Source: Saccharicrinis sp965230625 (GTDB taxonomy: Bacteria > Bacteroidota > Bacteroidia > Bacteroidales > Marinilabiliaceae). Taken from it: DNA of 64,000 bases. A program made the position numbers and the translations under genes. Shown here piece after piece: positions 29,472 through 37,568 of this stretch. How positions within the stretch are numbered: the first letter of the stretch is position 1; each line of letters opens with the position of its first letter. The notes beneath the pieces were generated by a model that saw nothing but the letters and a program-made list of their open reading frames with translations, had not been told where the DNA came from and searched no databases. Location: the NCBI GenBank assembly GCA_965230625.1, contig CBDDLL010000001.1, forward strand, positions 2,790,001 through 2,854,000, given 5' to 3'.

Positions 29472-30191
29472 TTATTTTTTATTTATTAAATCATCTTCCA
29501 CTTCAGGTTCTATACTGTCAGGCAAAAAGATTTCATGGTCTAAATGTCTTGGTAGTGGAGTTGGCATTGGAGGGTTAGTATCAAAACTTTCAAACCTTAT
29601 TCTTATTGGCACTATTAGTTCAATTTGATTTTGTTCAATTTGATTTAGCTCCTTAACCTTCTTTCCCCATAGTTTTTCTGAATAGTCATTTCTAATTTCA
29701 ATGAAAGTTTCCTTTACAATTTCAATAATTATTGAATATGTCTTAGGATTTAATTTTTTGTCCGTACCTATTTCAATTATACCTTTTGAAACTTCAAAAG
29801 TTCCCAAATCTTTAATTTCTACCGTCTTAAATTCAGGTAACGATTCTAGTCGGTCTGGGTTAAGAATTGATTTTTTAATCTGGTCTTTCAGTTGGGCTCT
29901 ATTTATAGGAGTACTTCTAAACAACAACATACCTTCTGAATTTATTAGCAATCTTATACAGTTCCCATGGCCATGAGCATGATACAAGGACTCATTATAC
30001 CGTTTCCAAAATACTCTTAGGCTATCGGTTATTTCTTTTAAATGTCTTGTCCTTGGGTATTTTATTAAAAAATCCTGATATGTTTCTTTTGTACAAGTCT
30101 GTTTGACTTTTGTCCATTCACCATTGGATTTTGAAAGGGAGCACGAATTTAAGATAACCAGTGTCAGGAATAAGGTAAAGCTATATTTCAT
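29472..30191 (-). CDS. Lipoprotein with ExbD/TolR-like domain
   Basis: 239 aa. MKYSFTLFLTLVILNSCSLSK is a lipoprotein signal with Cys at residue 17. From about residue 75 it resembles the periplasmic domain of Bacteroidota ExbD: IRLLINSEGMLLFRSTPINRAQLKDQIKK, then IEIGTDKKLNPKTYSIIIEIVKETFIEIRNDYSEKLWGKKVKEL, matching the ExbD pattern of tandem strand-helix units ending in an N-E-L-R-like helix and a K-x-x-E-L segment. ExbD normally has a transmembrane helix with a key Asp for proton flow; here that helix is replaced by a lipobox, so energy coupling through ExbB is not possible in the usual way. It may be a decoupled periplasmic partner of a TonB-type system. The sole gene of a cassette (29277-30240). 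Confidence 0.65.
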   Translation of the reverse strand: MKYSFTLFLTLVILNSCSLSKSNGEWTKVKQTCTKETYQDFLIKYPRTRHLKEITDSLRVFWKRYNESLYHAHGHGNCIRLLINSEGMLLFRSTPINRAQLKDQIKKSILNPDRLESLPEFKTVEIKDLGTFEVSKGIIEIGTDKKLNPKTYSIIIEIVKETFIEIRNDYSEKLWGKKVKELNQIEQNQIELIVPIRIRFESFDTNPPMPTPLPRHLDHEIFLPDSIEPEVEDDLINKK

Positions 30192-30231
30192 TTTTCAATT
30201 AATTAAAAATTGCCTCTCGCAAGGATTTAAT

Positions 30232-30330
30232 GCGCTACAACAATTGCACTTCGTTAGTGAATATATTTTTATTATATCAATTATTTTATTGCACATATGC
30301 ACAATAAAATGTAACGATATAGTTAATGTC
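30232..30330 (-). other. attC-like site 4 (only one R box clear)
   Basis: GCGCTACAAC at 30232-30241 matches the R box of the same cassette at its far end (GTTGTAGC, 29460-29467). To the right is a 9-bp inverted repeat ATTTTATTG/CAATAAAAT, but the second R box is not clear, so this junction may be degraded. Confidence 0.45.
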
Positions 30331-30538
30331 TGAAAATAATAATATGTTGAGTTTGTTAGTAAATATAGAAATATGGTAATACAAATAAAAAATAAACTCT
30401 ATTAATTTTATATGAAAATCTATTTCATTTATTAGTAAATAGTTATCAATGACCAATTAATTTGGTATAAGATTAAATGAAGATCTTTCAGGTATCAATA
30501 ACAAAAAGAATTATACTATCATGCATTATCATAAACAA
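30331..30538. other. AT-rich spacer, nothing recognised
   Basis: Between attC-like site 4 and the terminator of the next gene I find no ORF, repeat copy or strong hairpin. Confidence 0.5.
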
Positions 30539-30542
30539 AAGA

Positions 30543-30565
30543 GCTGCAATATTTATTATTGCAGC
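30543..30565 (-). terminator. Terminator of the 30628-31260 gene
   Basis: GCTGCAAT and ATTGCAGC form an 8-bp stem with a 7-base loop; reading on the minus strand it runs into CTCTTTTGTTT. It lies about 60 bases after the stop codon. Confidence 0.65.
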
Positions 30566-30627
30566 CCAATATATTTCATTAAAAACTTTTAGAATTATAA
30601 TAGTGGATTTTACAACTTAATCAAGTC

Positions 30628-31260
30628 TTAATTAATATATTTGAAATCTTTTCCTAGTCTTTCAATATAACTTACTTCATAACCTGTGTTATCATAAAAG
30701 AATTTATCCTGAAACTTCTTTAATGATAATTTAAAAAACATCTCATGTGGAATTTTGATGGCAATATCATAATTATTACCCCCTCTTTCATTTATCATTA
30801 AAGAATCAGACGAAAAGTTATTAATATCAATATATTTAGATATTTGTTTTTTCATGTTTTTAAATCCTTCTCTTGTTTGCTCGTCTTTTTCTGTTCTCCT
30901 TAACTTGTATTTGCCAATAATTTCATCAGCTGTTAAATCTTTTAAGTATTCTTCTGACATCTTTACTTCATCAGTTTTTCCTTTTTCTTTTAGTTTCTCT
31001 AAACGTTCAAGTTTGTCATTTAGTTCGTTGTACTTTTTAATGTCTTCATTTACTGTTATATTAAGATATTTATCCACATTGTCGGTTTTTACAGCTTCAA
31101 TAATTTGCATAAAAACAGCTTTGGGAGACTCAGCTCCGGTTGGAAATTCCAATTTATACTTTTCTATTAAATTGGAACTTGGATTAGAGCAGCTACATAA
31201 TAGCAAGTTGAATAATACAACTGATACAATAACATAATTAAGCATTTTTACGAATTTCAT
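30628..31260 (-). CDS. Lipoprotein of unknown function (DUF4878-like size)
   Basis: 210 aa. The signal MKFVKMLNYVIVSVVLFNLLLCSC has lipobox Cys at about 22-24. The mature part begins FPTGAESPKAVFMQIIEAVKTDNVDKYLN, a helix pattern reminiscent of the NTF2-like lumazine-type lipoproteins (DUF4878) in which a pair of helices precedes a curved sheet; the assignment is tentative. A Lys/Glu-rich coiled segment (KLERLEKLKEKGKTDEVKMSEEYLKD) follows. It has its own terminator, so it is probably monocistronic. Confidence 0.65.
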   Translation of the reverse strand: MKFVKMLNYVIVSVVLFNLLLCSCSNPSSNLIEKYKLEFPTGAESPKAVFMQIIEAVKTDNVDKYLNITVNEDIKKYNELNDKLERLEKLKEKGKTDEVKMSEEYLKDLTADEIIGKYKLRRTEKDEQTREGFKNMKKQISKYIDINNFSSDSLMINERGGNNYDIAIKIPHEMFFKLSLKKFQDKFFYDNTGYEVSYIERLGKDFKYIN

Positions 31261-31420
31261 AGTCAGTAATTTTTTATTTTGAATATTGGTATGTTATAAA
31301 CATAACCATTTAATTATAAGCAGTCAATATTGATAAATCAACTAAAGGTTAAAATAACATTGTATTATTAAGAAGTGCAGAAAAGAAAAGCCATTGGCTT
31401 AAGGAATAAAAGTATTTATT

Positions 31421-31585
31421 TAGAAACTGTTTAAATTTTGTTTTTGTGAGTTATTTTGAGAGAATTAAGTTCTCAGATGAGCCAAAATTGATGCGAATAG
31501 CATCGCTATTTAAAGAAATTTTGCAGAAATATGAGGGCTTAAGTCGCCAAAATAAACCGAAGGATAAAACTTAAACAGTTTCTTA
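31421..31585. repeat. MITE candidate, 165 bp
   Basis: TAGAAACTGTTTAA at 31421-31434 and its complement TTAAACAGTTTCTTA at 31571-31585 form terminal inverted repeats around a gene-free 137-base core with a further hairpin. No transposase is encoded. A non-autonomous insertion or the remains of an IS are both possible. Confidence 0.5.
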
Positions 31586-31621
31586 GACAATAGAGATCTA
31601 ATATATTTCTTCAATATTGTA

Positions 31622-32503
31622 TTAATCAATATTGAAAGGTATTGAATGTACATAACTGACATTCACTTCGATTCCATTTTTTAATGCAGGTGATAATTTT
31701 GGTAATGATTTAATTAGTTCGATACAATAATCGCTCAATATTGGAACTCTCCTCAAATCTTCTACACACTCAATTTCGCCTTCTTTAGTAATAATAAATC
31801 TAATATATACCTTTCCATCTATGTCATTTTCTAACGCATTTTTTGGATACGAAGTTGATTTTGTAAAAAAATACTGTAAGTTTTGTTCAAATGTTTTATT
31901 AGTATTTACAAAGTTGGGATGTCTGTCCAGTGAACCTTTTGCTAATTCAATTTTATCTCCGTTTTTATACCAATACGAAACTTTATTTTGCTCTTTACTA
32001 TGAATAACCTTTTTATAAAGTTTATTTTCTGAAAAGAAAAACAAAGTATCAGTCCACATAAAGGGAAAAATATGTTTTGACTTACCTTTTTGCACTATTT
32101 CATCATCATAGTTTAATATGGTAATTGAGTATAGACTATCAATTTTTTCTACACAAATTGTTTTTGTATTATCACTTTCGCGATAATTTCCTGAATCACA
32201 ACACTTAGTATATATCCTCGTCATATAAAATAGTGTGTCATAATAACTTGTTCTTAGTTCATCATAGAATCGTCTTTTGCACCAATTATCCTCGTATTTA
32301 TAAGAATATGATATTACATAGGTATCGTTCATGACTTTCACAACATCAATCTTTTCTTTAGCAAAATCTATATCAAAACATTCATTTCCAGTCTTATCAA
32401 TTAAATAACATTTTTCCGTAACCTGACCGTTTGCAAAGAAAGGAAATACAAGAATCAATTGTAATCCAATTATTAATAATCTATTTAAAAAGATACAATA
32501 CAC
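31622..32503 (-). CDS. TonB C-terminal-domain family secreted protein
   Basis: 293 aa with signal peptide MYCIFLNRLLIIGLQLILVFPFFANGQ. The last 80 residues resemble a TonB_C domain: YPKNALENDIDGKVYIRFIITKEGEIECVEDLRRVPILSDYCIELIKSLPKLSPALKNG. That is the Y-P-x-x-A-x-x-x-x-I-x-G-x-V-x-V-x-F pattern and a P-A-x-x-x-G end. There is no N-terminal TonB anchor with a Pro-rich periplasmic linker, so it is one of the many TonB_C proteins of Bacteroidota with unknown partner. It is separated by 20 bases from the M28 peptidase gene upstream and is probably in its operon. Confidence 0.75.
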   Translation of the reverse strand: MYCIFLNRLLIIGLQLILVFPFFANGQVTEKCYLIDKTGNECFDIDFAKEKIDVVKVMNDTYVISYSYKYEDNWCKRRFYDELRTSYYDTLFYMTRIYTKCCDSGNYRESDNTKTICVEKIDSLYSITILNYDDEIVQKGKSKHIFPFMWTDTLFFFSENKLYKKVIHSKEQNKVSYWYKNGDKIELAKGSLDRHPNFVNTNKTFEQNLQYFFTKSTSYPKNALENDIDGKVYIRFIITKEGEIECVEDLRRVPILSDYCIELIKSLPKLSPALKNGIEVNVSYVHSIPFNID

Positions 32504-32523
32504 TTTTTCTAGCTAGTTTTAAT

Positions 32524-33801
32524 TTAAAGATTATTAAAAAATCCAATCATTAATTTACAATAATCAACTATTTCGGTTAATGGAAGTGTTTTATATTTAT
32601 CATAAATATCATGATATGCCTGAATACCTCCTAGTGTGTAGATATAAAAGCATGGAACTCCTTTTTTGTGAAACATGCAATGGTCACTATTACAAGCTGC
32701 TCCCCTTATCTGAACTGATTTTAAGTATCCATTATTATCATTCAAATTAGAAAGTAAATCAAATTTTTCCTTATAAACACTACCATTAACAACCTTAATT
32801 CCTTCATCACCAGTGCCGGCCAAATCAAAGTTTACTAGAAACTTAATTTTTTGTAAATCAAACAATGGATTATCTACAAAATACTTTGATCCAACAATTC
32901 CAATTTCTTCCGCAGAAAGCGCAATAAATACCACTGAATATTTAAGTGGATTCTCTGTGTAATGTTTTGCCAGGTTCAACATCATGGCAATTCCACTTGC
33001 ATTATCATTTGCTCCCGGAAAATATGTGTCTTTTCCCATCATGCCTAAATGGTCGTAATGAGCCAAAACAACTAAAAATGAGTCAGGTATTTCGGTTCCT
33101 TCAACATAACCAATTATGTTTTGAGTTTGATATTCTATCAAGTCAGCCTTTACGTCTATATTAATATTCTTTAATTTCTTTAAATCAAGTTCCTTTTTTA
33201 CTATAAAAGATGGTTTAGATGCTTGAATAGTAGCATTATTCCATGTCAACTTATTCGTCGAATAAATGATTATTGCAGAAATCGGAACTTGAGGATTATA
33301 CTTTAAGAAATTTATCAAATCATCAGCTTTTTTCTTTTTTTCTTTATCATCCGTTTCAAATTTTGTTTCATCAATCAATAGTACTTTTCCAGCAGCAGAT
33401 TTAATAACTTTTCTTATTTTATCATCGTCTAAAAGTTCTTCTTTGTTAATTTGTACTATCTCGAAACTTCCTGTTAATGAATTGGATAATGGATCAATTA
33501 AGTAATCTTCTCCAGGCTTTAACTTAACTCCATCAATTTCAAGAATCATACTTGAAGGAAAAGTGTTAACTTCTATTTTAAATTTTTGATAAAAGTCTTT
33601 CTTAAATGACTTTAAACCAATTGTCTGAAATTCATTACTAATAAATTTTGCAGCAATCTTATTGCCATCTTTAACATATCCTCGTCCTTTAAATTCGGGA
33701 GAAGATAATTTTTGAACAATCTTTTTTGAATAATCAAAATCTTGTCCCCAAATAGCTATTGAGACAATCAAGTTAAATAAAGTAAATAATATTTTTTTCA
33801 T
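32524..33801 (-). CDS. Exported M28 family zinc aminopeptidase
   Basis: 425 aa with signal peptide MKKILFTLFNLIVSIAIWGQ. The catalytic domain has the M28 metal ligands in order: AHYDHLG, PGANDNASG, ALSAEEIG (with the general base Glu), VNFDLAG and QAYHDIYDK. A PA-like insertion lies about residues 100-215. It should remove N-terminal residues from peptides in the periplasm. Odd points: CNSDHCMF near residue 365 provides two Cys that may form a disulphide. The TonB_C protein gene follows at 22 bases. Upstream lies a weak attC-like palindrome. Confidence 0.9.
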   Translation of the reverse strand: MKKILFTLFNLIVSIAIWGQDFDYSKKIVQKLSSPEFKGRGYVKDGNKIAAKFISNEFQTIGLKSFKKDFYQKFKIEVNTFPSSMILEIDGVKLKPGEDYLIDPLSNSLTGSFEIVQINKEELLDDDKIRKVIKSAAGKVLLIDETKFETDDKEKKKKADDLINFLKYNPQVPISAIIIYSTNKLTWNNATIQASKPSFIVKKELDLKKLKNINIDVKADLIEYQTQNIIGYVEGTEIPDSFLVVLAHYDHLGMMGKDTYFPGANDNASGIAMMLNLAKHYTENPLKYSVVFIALSAEEIGIVGSKYFVDNPLFDLQKIKFLVNFDLAGTGDEGIKVVNGSVYKEKFDLLSNLNDNNGYLKSVQIRGAACNSDHCMFHKKGVPCFYIYTLGGIQAYHDIYDKYKTLPLTEIVDYCKLMIGFFNNL

Positions 33802-33829
33802 TAATATGTTTTTGAAATTCGTTTACTTA

Positions 33830-33962
33830 TATCGTTTACCTGTATATTTTAGTAGCAGATTTTGCGGGCTCCATCTTTGTTGATTTTAAAAGACAACATG
33901 CGGGATGCAAACCCACCCAAATACCACTGACTTGGAATTAAATAATACAGGCTGTTGTGTGT
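33830..33962 (-). other. attC-like site 5 (weak)
   Basis: ACCTGTATATTTTA (33838-33851) and TAAATAATACAGG (33939-33951) are complementary arms 87 bases apart. The right edge has GTTGTG. R boxes do not match a cassette start, so the call rests on shape only. Confidence 0.35.
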
Positions 33963-34016
33963 TCGGTTTTTTTTAACCAGGAATCTTATTTTAGAATATC
34001 AGCCACACAAATAGTT

Positions 34017-34649
34017 TTATTCTTCATTCATATAGTCACTTGTGCTTTTTACTGTTGAGTAGAAATAATTTAAAGCTGCTAAAAAACTTCTTTGAACTTC
34101 CTCTGCCTTCACAATCTGCCCATTATACTCTTGGTCTTTAGTTGCACAAGCGTCTCCAATCAAAACAATATTAAAACCGTAATCTTTAGCTGCTCTTGTA
34201 GTTGCATCGACACACATATGAGTCATCATTCCACAAATAACCAAATCTTTTACATTTTCATTTCTTAAATAATCAAGTAATTCAGTCTCTCTAAAACTAT
34301 TTGGATAATGCTTGATAATTACTTTTTCTTGTTCAAGAGGTTTTACATTATCATGAATTTTAACTCCATTTGTGTTTGGAAGAAAAAACGTAGCTGACGG
34401 TCTTATTGAAATATGCTGAATGTGAACTATTGTTAAACTATCTTTTCTAAACTTCTCAAGTATTAATTTTGCATTACTACTTGCTTTATATGAACCAACA
34501 AGAGACATGTTTCCGTCATCGAAATAATCATTTTGGATATCAATAATTATTAATGCTGTTTTCATATTTTTATCTTTTTTAATATGTTGGGAATATCCCC
34601 AAATTGTCATTAAAAAATAAAATGTAAAAAATAAAAATGTCTGTTTCAT
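34017..34649 (-). CDS. Exported isochorismatase-family cysteine hydrolase
   Basis: 210 aa. Residues 1-21 (MKQTFLFFTFYFLMTIWGYSQ) look like a signal peptide; an alternative ATG at residue 29 (MKTALIIIDIQNDYF) would give a cytosolic form starting precisely at the catalytic domain. The catalytic triad of the family is seen: Asp in IIDIQNDYF, Lys in VIIKHYPNSF and Cys in GMMTHMCVDATTR, with the cis-peptide before T-H. Substrates in this family include isochorismate, nicotinamide and N-carbamoyl compounds; none can be selected. It is paralogous to the gene at 36388 across the MerR gene and the IS. Confidence 0.85.
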   Translation of the reverse strand: MKQTFLFFTFYFLMTIWGYSQHIKKDKNMKTALIIIDIQNDYFDDGNMSLVGSYKASSNAKLILEKFRKDSLTIVHIQHISIRPSATFFLPNTNGVKIHDNVKPLEQEKVIIKHYPNSFRETELLDYLRNENVKDLVICGMMTHMCVDATTRAAKDYGFNIVLIGDACATKDQEYNGQIVKAEEVQRSFLAALNYFYSTVKSTSDYMNEE

Positions 34650-34797
34650 AAATGCAAACTGTTAAGCTGATACATAGTATATTGAAAGTTTGAGGAAGCA
34701 GGGGAGGAGGGCCTTGTTCTTGTCCACTATTGCTCTATTTGCTACAAGGCACAAAATATTAAAAAACCACCAACACTCGGCTTACTTATTTTTGCTG

Positions 34798-35121
34798 TTA
34801 GTGGCTACCCTTTTTAATTTTATTTAATGTTTCTTCAATCATTTCAAGTCTCTTTTTTACTTTTTCAGCAGAAGCATCTAATGTATACCCTTCGTCTAAG
34901 AGTTCTTTAATAAGTAACATTTTCTTTATATTCTTGTAATCATAGCGTCTGTTTTTTCCTTCTTCCTCGGTTAAACTTATAATTATTCCTTTGTCTTCCC
35001 AATAACGAATTTGTCTTGTTGCTATTCCAGTAATCTGTGATACTTCTCCAATTCCAACAACCAATTTATCTAGGAAGTCAAAGTCAAAAGATAAGTCTTT
35101 ACTTTTTTCTGAATTCTCCAT
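34798..35121 (-). CDS. Short MerR-family regulator
   Basis: 107 aa. The winged HTH of MerR is clear: VVGIGEVSQITGIATRQIRYWEDKGIISLTE...NRRYDYKNIKKMLLIKELLDEGYTLDAS, followed by a short coiled coil and no effector-binding domain. Such short forms usually sense nothing by themselves or use a partner. It is divergent to the interrupted isochorismatase gene, with a palindrome and a repeated half-site in the 99-base region between, so it probably controls both that gene and itself. Confidence 0.88.
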   Translation of the reverse strand: MENSEKSKDLSFDFDFLDKLVVGIGEVSQITGIATRQIRYWEDKGIIISLTEEEGKNRRYDYKNIKKMLLIKELLDEGYTLDASAEKVKKRLEMIEETLNKIKKGSH

Positions 35122-35132
35122 ATTTGTAAATA

Positions 35133-35203
35133 ATTTACAATAATTGTTGTAAATATAAACTTTTAGTATTTAATTTGCAATTGTAGATTATTTACAATAA
35201 TTG
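35133..35203. promoter_or_regulatory. Divergent MerR operator region
   Basis: ATTTACAA-6-TTGTAAAT (35133-35154) is an 8-bp-arm palindrome 12 bases from the merR start. TTTACAATAATTG appears there (35134-35146) and again at 35191-35203, 18 bases from the start of the interrupted isochorismatase gene. Two operators for one regulator is the simplest reading. Confidence 0.55.
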
Positions 35204-35220
35204 AAATTAAAATTCAATAA

Positions 35221-35251
35221 ATGGAAAGATGTTCACTTTTATTAATTCTAA
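35221..35251 (+). pseudogene. 5' end of the isochorismatase gene, cut off by IS630
   Basis: ATG GAA AGA TGT TCA CTT TTA TTA ATT CTA encodes MERCSLLLIL, the start of a signal peptide. It stops at the IS. Joined to the bases after the IS it gives MERCSLLLILIILTMTSTIHAQ, a complete signal peptide in frame with the downstream hydrolase. Confidence 0.7.
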
Positions 35252-35258
35252 TACCATT

Positions 35259-35882
35259 TTAACAACAAAATGCCGCATTAAATATTTTCATATAATGTTT
35301 GTTTGAAGTAATGGATTTGATAGTATCAGGTGTCATTTTTGTAACCATATCCCAAAGCCACTGTCTTAACTGTTGCATATCTTTAAATACCTGATTTTTG
35401 TAATGTTTTTTGAGGTGTTGCCAAATTTGTTCACATGGGTTTAATTCAGGAGTATACGGTGGTATGTTAAGCAAAAATATATTGTCTGGAATAACCACAT
35501 CTTTGGTCGAATGAAAACGTGCATTATCAATGATAACGATTTTGTATTCATTCGGTTTATGTTTTGAAAACTCCATAAGGTATTGTTGAAAGATTTTACA
35601 AGTTGTTCCGTTAATTTCCCAAACAAAAGAATCTCCTGTAATTGGAGAATAGCTGCCATAGAGATAGGTAGTTGAGAATTTGTGTTGATAACCTATTACT
35701 GGCCTGACTCCCTTTGCCGTAATACATTTTCCTATATGGGTCAACAAGCCGAATCTACTTTCGTCTTGATAATACAAATTGACAGAACTATAGTTATTTT
35801 TATTAAGATTGGTTCTAATCTGATTGAATGTGAGGGGCAGTTTTAAAAAAGGCTTCAGTAGCCTGTTCGTCTTTATTGACAT
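35259..35882 (-). CDS. IS630 transposase, catalytic part (ORF B)
   Basis: 207 aa with the DDE triad of IS630-type transposases: YYQDESRFGL, IVIIDNARFH and ELNPCEQIWQHLKK. It lacks the DNA-binding part, which is on ORF A in another frame. The two frames overlap for 68 bases (35815-35882), and going from A to B needs a +1 (or -2) shift. The overlap has the run CCTTTTTTAAAACTG on the coding strand, a slippery context. Either programmed frameshifting or a simple indel in a dying copy would explain it. Confidence 0.85.
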   Translation of the reverse strand: MSIKTNRLLKPFLKLPLTFNQIRTNLNKNNYSSVNLYYQDESRFGLLTHIGKCITAKGVRPVIGYQHKFSTTYLYGSYSPITGDSFVWEINGTTCKIFQQYLMEFSKHKPNEYKIVIIDNARFHSTKDVVIPDNIFLLNIPPYTPELNPCEQIWQHLKKHYKNQVFKDMQQLRQWLWDMVTKMTPDTIKSITSNKHYMKIFNAAFCC

Positions 35883-36327
35883 GAGATTTTCTCGGCACCT
35901 TAAGTTTTGTCTTAAAATGTTTGATCATGTATTGACGGAGTGTGTGGTATTTTATTTCTATACCGTATTCTTCTTTGATCCACTTTTGTGCATCCCAATA
36001 CCCCAAGAAAGGGTTGCTTGAATCATTAACCCTTTCTTCGAGCTGATTATGAATATCCTCTGTGATAAATAAAGATTTTTTTGGCTTGGGCTTGTTAATA
36101 GCCATTACTTCTATACCATCTGACTCATAAGTATTTAACCAGCGCTCCATGGTTCTTATGTGAACCCCTAGGTAACATGCAAGTTCTTGTCGCGTTCTAA
36201 ACTTGCCCTCTTTTATGTAAATAAGACACTTAATCCGTTTTTCCCCGCTTAATGTGGACTGCCTTGAAAGTAAATTCTTCAGTTTTTGAACCCCTTCCTT
36301 TATTATCAATTTTGATGTCTTTCCCAT
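35815..36327 (-). CDS. IS630 transposase, DNA-binding part (ORF A)
   Basis: 170 aa. Helix-turn-helix pair: IKCLIYIKEGKFRTRQELACYLGVHIRTMERWLNTYESDGIEVM, followed by a second HTH-like segment (HNQLEERVNDSSNPFLGYWDAQKWIKEEYGIEIKYHTLRQYM). It begins 46 bases inside the right end of the element and runs into the catalytic ORF B, which lies in the +1 frame. Confidence 0.85.
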   Translation of the reverse strand: MGKTSKLIIKEGVQKLKNLLSRQSTLSGEKRIKCLIYIKEGKFRTRQELACYLGVHIRTMERWLNTYESDGIEVMAINKPKPKKSLFITEDIHNQLEERVNDSSNPFLGYWDAQKWIKEEYGIEIKYHTLRQYMIKHFKTKLKVPRKSHVNKDEQATEAFFKTAPHIQSD

Positions 36328-36387
36328 GCCATTAAGATAATAAAATATACGGCATTATACAATTAATTTGGTATAATAATTCTAACA

Positions 36388-37008
36388 ATGACAAGTACAA
36401 TCCATGCCCAAAAACAGGAAAGATCAGCATTGATATTAATTGAAACTCAAAATGAATGGATGCATCCTGATGGAAAACTCAGGAAGCTATTGGTTTCTGA
36501 CGAGCAAATGATGTTAAATTCCATTTCTAATATTGAAAAAGCTTTAGAGTTCTCACGAAATAATAATATAACTGTTGTCCATGTTGGATTACGCTTTGAA
36601 AAAGGTTATCCCGAGCTGGCAAATGGGAAAAGTGGTTTACGCAAAGCAATCCCAAATGCTGGAACTTTCCCAATTAATGAGTTTGGTTCGAAATTTTATG
36701 AAACAGTAAAACCAATTGAAGGAGAGTTTATTGTTACAGGTAGAGTAGGTGCAAGTGGTTTTACTGGTTCTAACCTTGATGCTTTTTTAAGGAACAACAA
36801 AATAGATAATTTATACTTAGTTGGATATGCAACACACGTTTGCGTAGAAAGTACATTACGCGATTCTCATGATAAAGGCTATAACACTTACTTAATATCT
36901 GACGCAACATCAGCATTCAATCAAACACAACAAAACTATGTTTTAAAAGAAATTGTACATCACTTCGGTAATCATTTAACAACTAAAGAATTTATAAATG
37001 AACAATAA
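36388..37008 (+). CDS. Isochorismatase-family hydrolase, truncated by the IS
   Basis: 206 aa from the first ATG after the IS. Catalytic residues are intact: Asp is replaced by Glu in LILIETQNEWMHP (position usually Asp), Lys/Arg in FIVTGRVGASGF and Cys in VGYATHVCVESTLRD. The family Asp position being Glu (IETQNEW) and the Lys region lacking a clear Lys may mean altered activity. The leading residues MTSTIHAQ are the tail of the signal peptide, so this copy would now stay in the cytosol, if it is expressed at all without its own promoter. The next gene overlaps by 11 bases. Confidence 0.8.
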   Translation: MTSTIHAQKQERSALILIETQNEWMHPDGKLRKLLVSDEQMMLNSISNIEKALEFSRNNNITVVHVGLRFEKGYPELANGKSGLRKAIPNAGTFPINEFGSKFYETVKPIEGEFIVTGRVGASGFTGSNLDAFLRNNKIDNLYLVGYATHVCVESTLRDSHDKGYNTYLISDATSAFNQTQQNYVLKEIVHHFGNHLTTKEFINEQ

Positions 37009-37207
37009 CTTAAAACAAACATTGCGGTTCGTTTCATTAATTGCGACACCGCTTTGTTTAACAAATAGTATAATTTTCAGTTTGGAGTCATCTAGTTTCT
37101 GGTTTGAAATGATTAATCGTTTCCTTTTAAATTTCTTAATTACTTTTCCTCAGGCTGTTCTTTATGTTTCAATTGTAAAGTGGTATGATAACATAAATAA
37201 TTCTTAA
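36998..37207 (+). CDS. DUF2798-like small membrane protein
   Basis: 69 aa with two hydrophobic helices (about 10-28 and 40-62): LRFVSLIATPLCLTNSIIFSLE and INRFLLNFLITFPQAVLYVSIVKW. The second helix with F-L-x-x-F-x-x-x-F-P resembles DUF2798 proteins. It overlaps the hydrolase stop by 11 bases, so the two genes are coupled. Function unknown. Confidence 0.6.
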   Translation: MNNNLKQTLRFVSLIATPLCLTNSIIFSLESSSFWFEMINRFLLNFLITFPQAVLYVSIVKWYDNINNS

Positions 37208-37333
37208 TAGTATAACTTGCGTTATTTCGTGCTGTGCGTCAGGATTGTTACAAACGGCTTGCCGTATGATGCGCAGTGCTGAATTCATTGTACTTCACTT
37301 TCAGCTCGAACAACTACTTATTTTTATTTTTCA

Positions 37334-37374
37334 TTGACATGAGAAATTTTATGTTTTCTTCATGTCAATTCTAA
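37334..37374 (+). terminator. Possible bidirectional terminator
   Basis: ATTGACATGA...TCATGTCAAT forms a 10-bp stem with further GAAA/TTTC pairing, followed by TTCTAATTT. It lies 130 bases after the DUF2798-like gene. No strong T run, so moderate confidence. Confidence 0.4.
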
Positions 37375-37463
37375 TTTAATAAATCACTATTTGTTTTGAA
37401 CAATTGATAATGTTAGAAGTGTAAAGAGTGTCCCTTTAATTTACTATATGAACTCTAAAGGCT

Positions 37464-37568
37464 TGAACATGGGCGTTTGGCATTTCAAAGTACATCGTAT
37501 CAAATCTTCTATTAAACGTACTCATTTTCTAATTTATACTTTCCATCAAATAACCTATGTTTATTGTT
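37464..37568 (-). other. attC-like site 6
   Basis: Left TTGAACATGGGCGTTTGG and right ATCAAATAACCTATGT are imperfect complements; R boxes GAAC and TTGTTG. Its left half is similar to that of site 19 (ATGGGACGTTTGGCATTT). Confidence 0.45.

Larger units (their letters stand above)
35252..36373 (-). mobile_element. IS630-family insertion sequence, 1122 bp
   Basis: Terminal imperfect inverted repeats TACCATTTTAAC...AATGCCGCATT (left) and TACCAAATTAAT...AATGCCGTAT (right, complement). Flanking TAA at 35249-35251 and 36374-36376 is a probable target duplication containing the TA typical of the IS630/Tc1 group. Removing element plus one TAA restores an open reading frame through the hydrolase gene. 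Confidence 0.8.

Noticed and set aside
34650..34797. attC site between the isochorismatase and merR genes
   Set aside because: CTGTTAAGCTG and GCTGTTAGTGG occur at its ends, but no pairing arms could be found.
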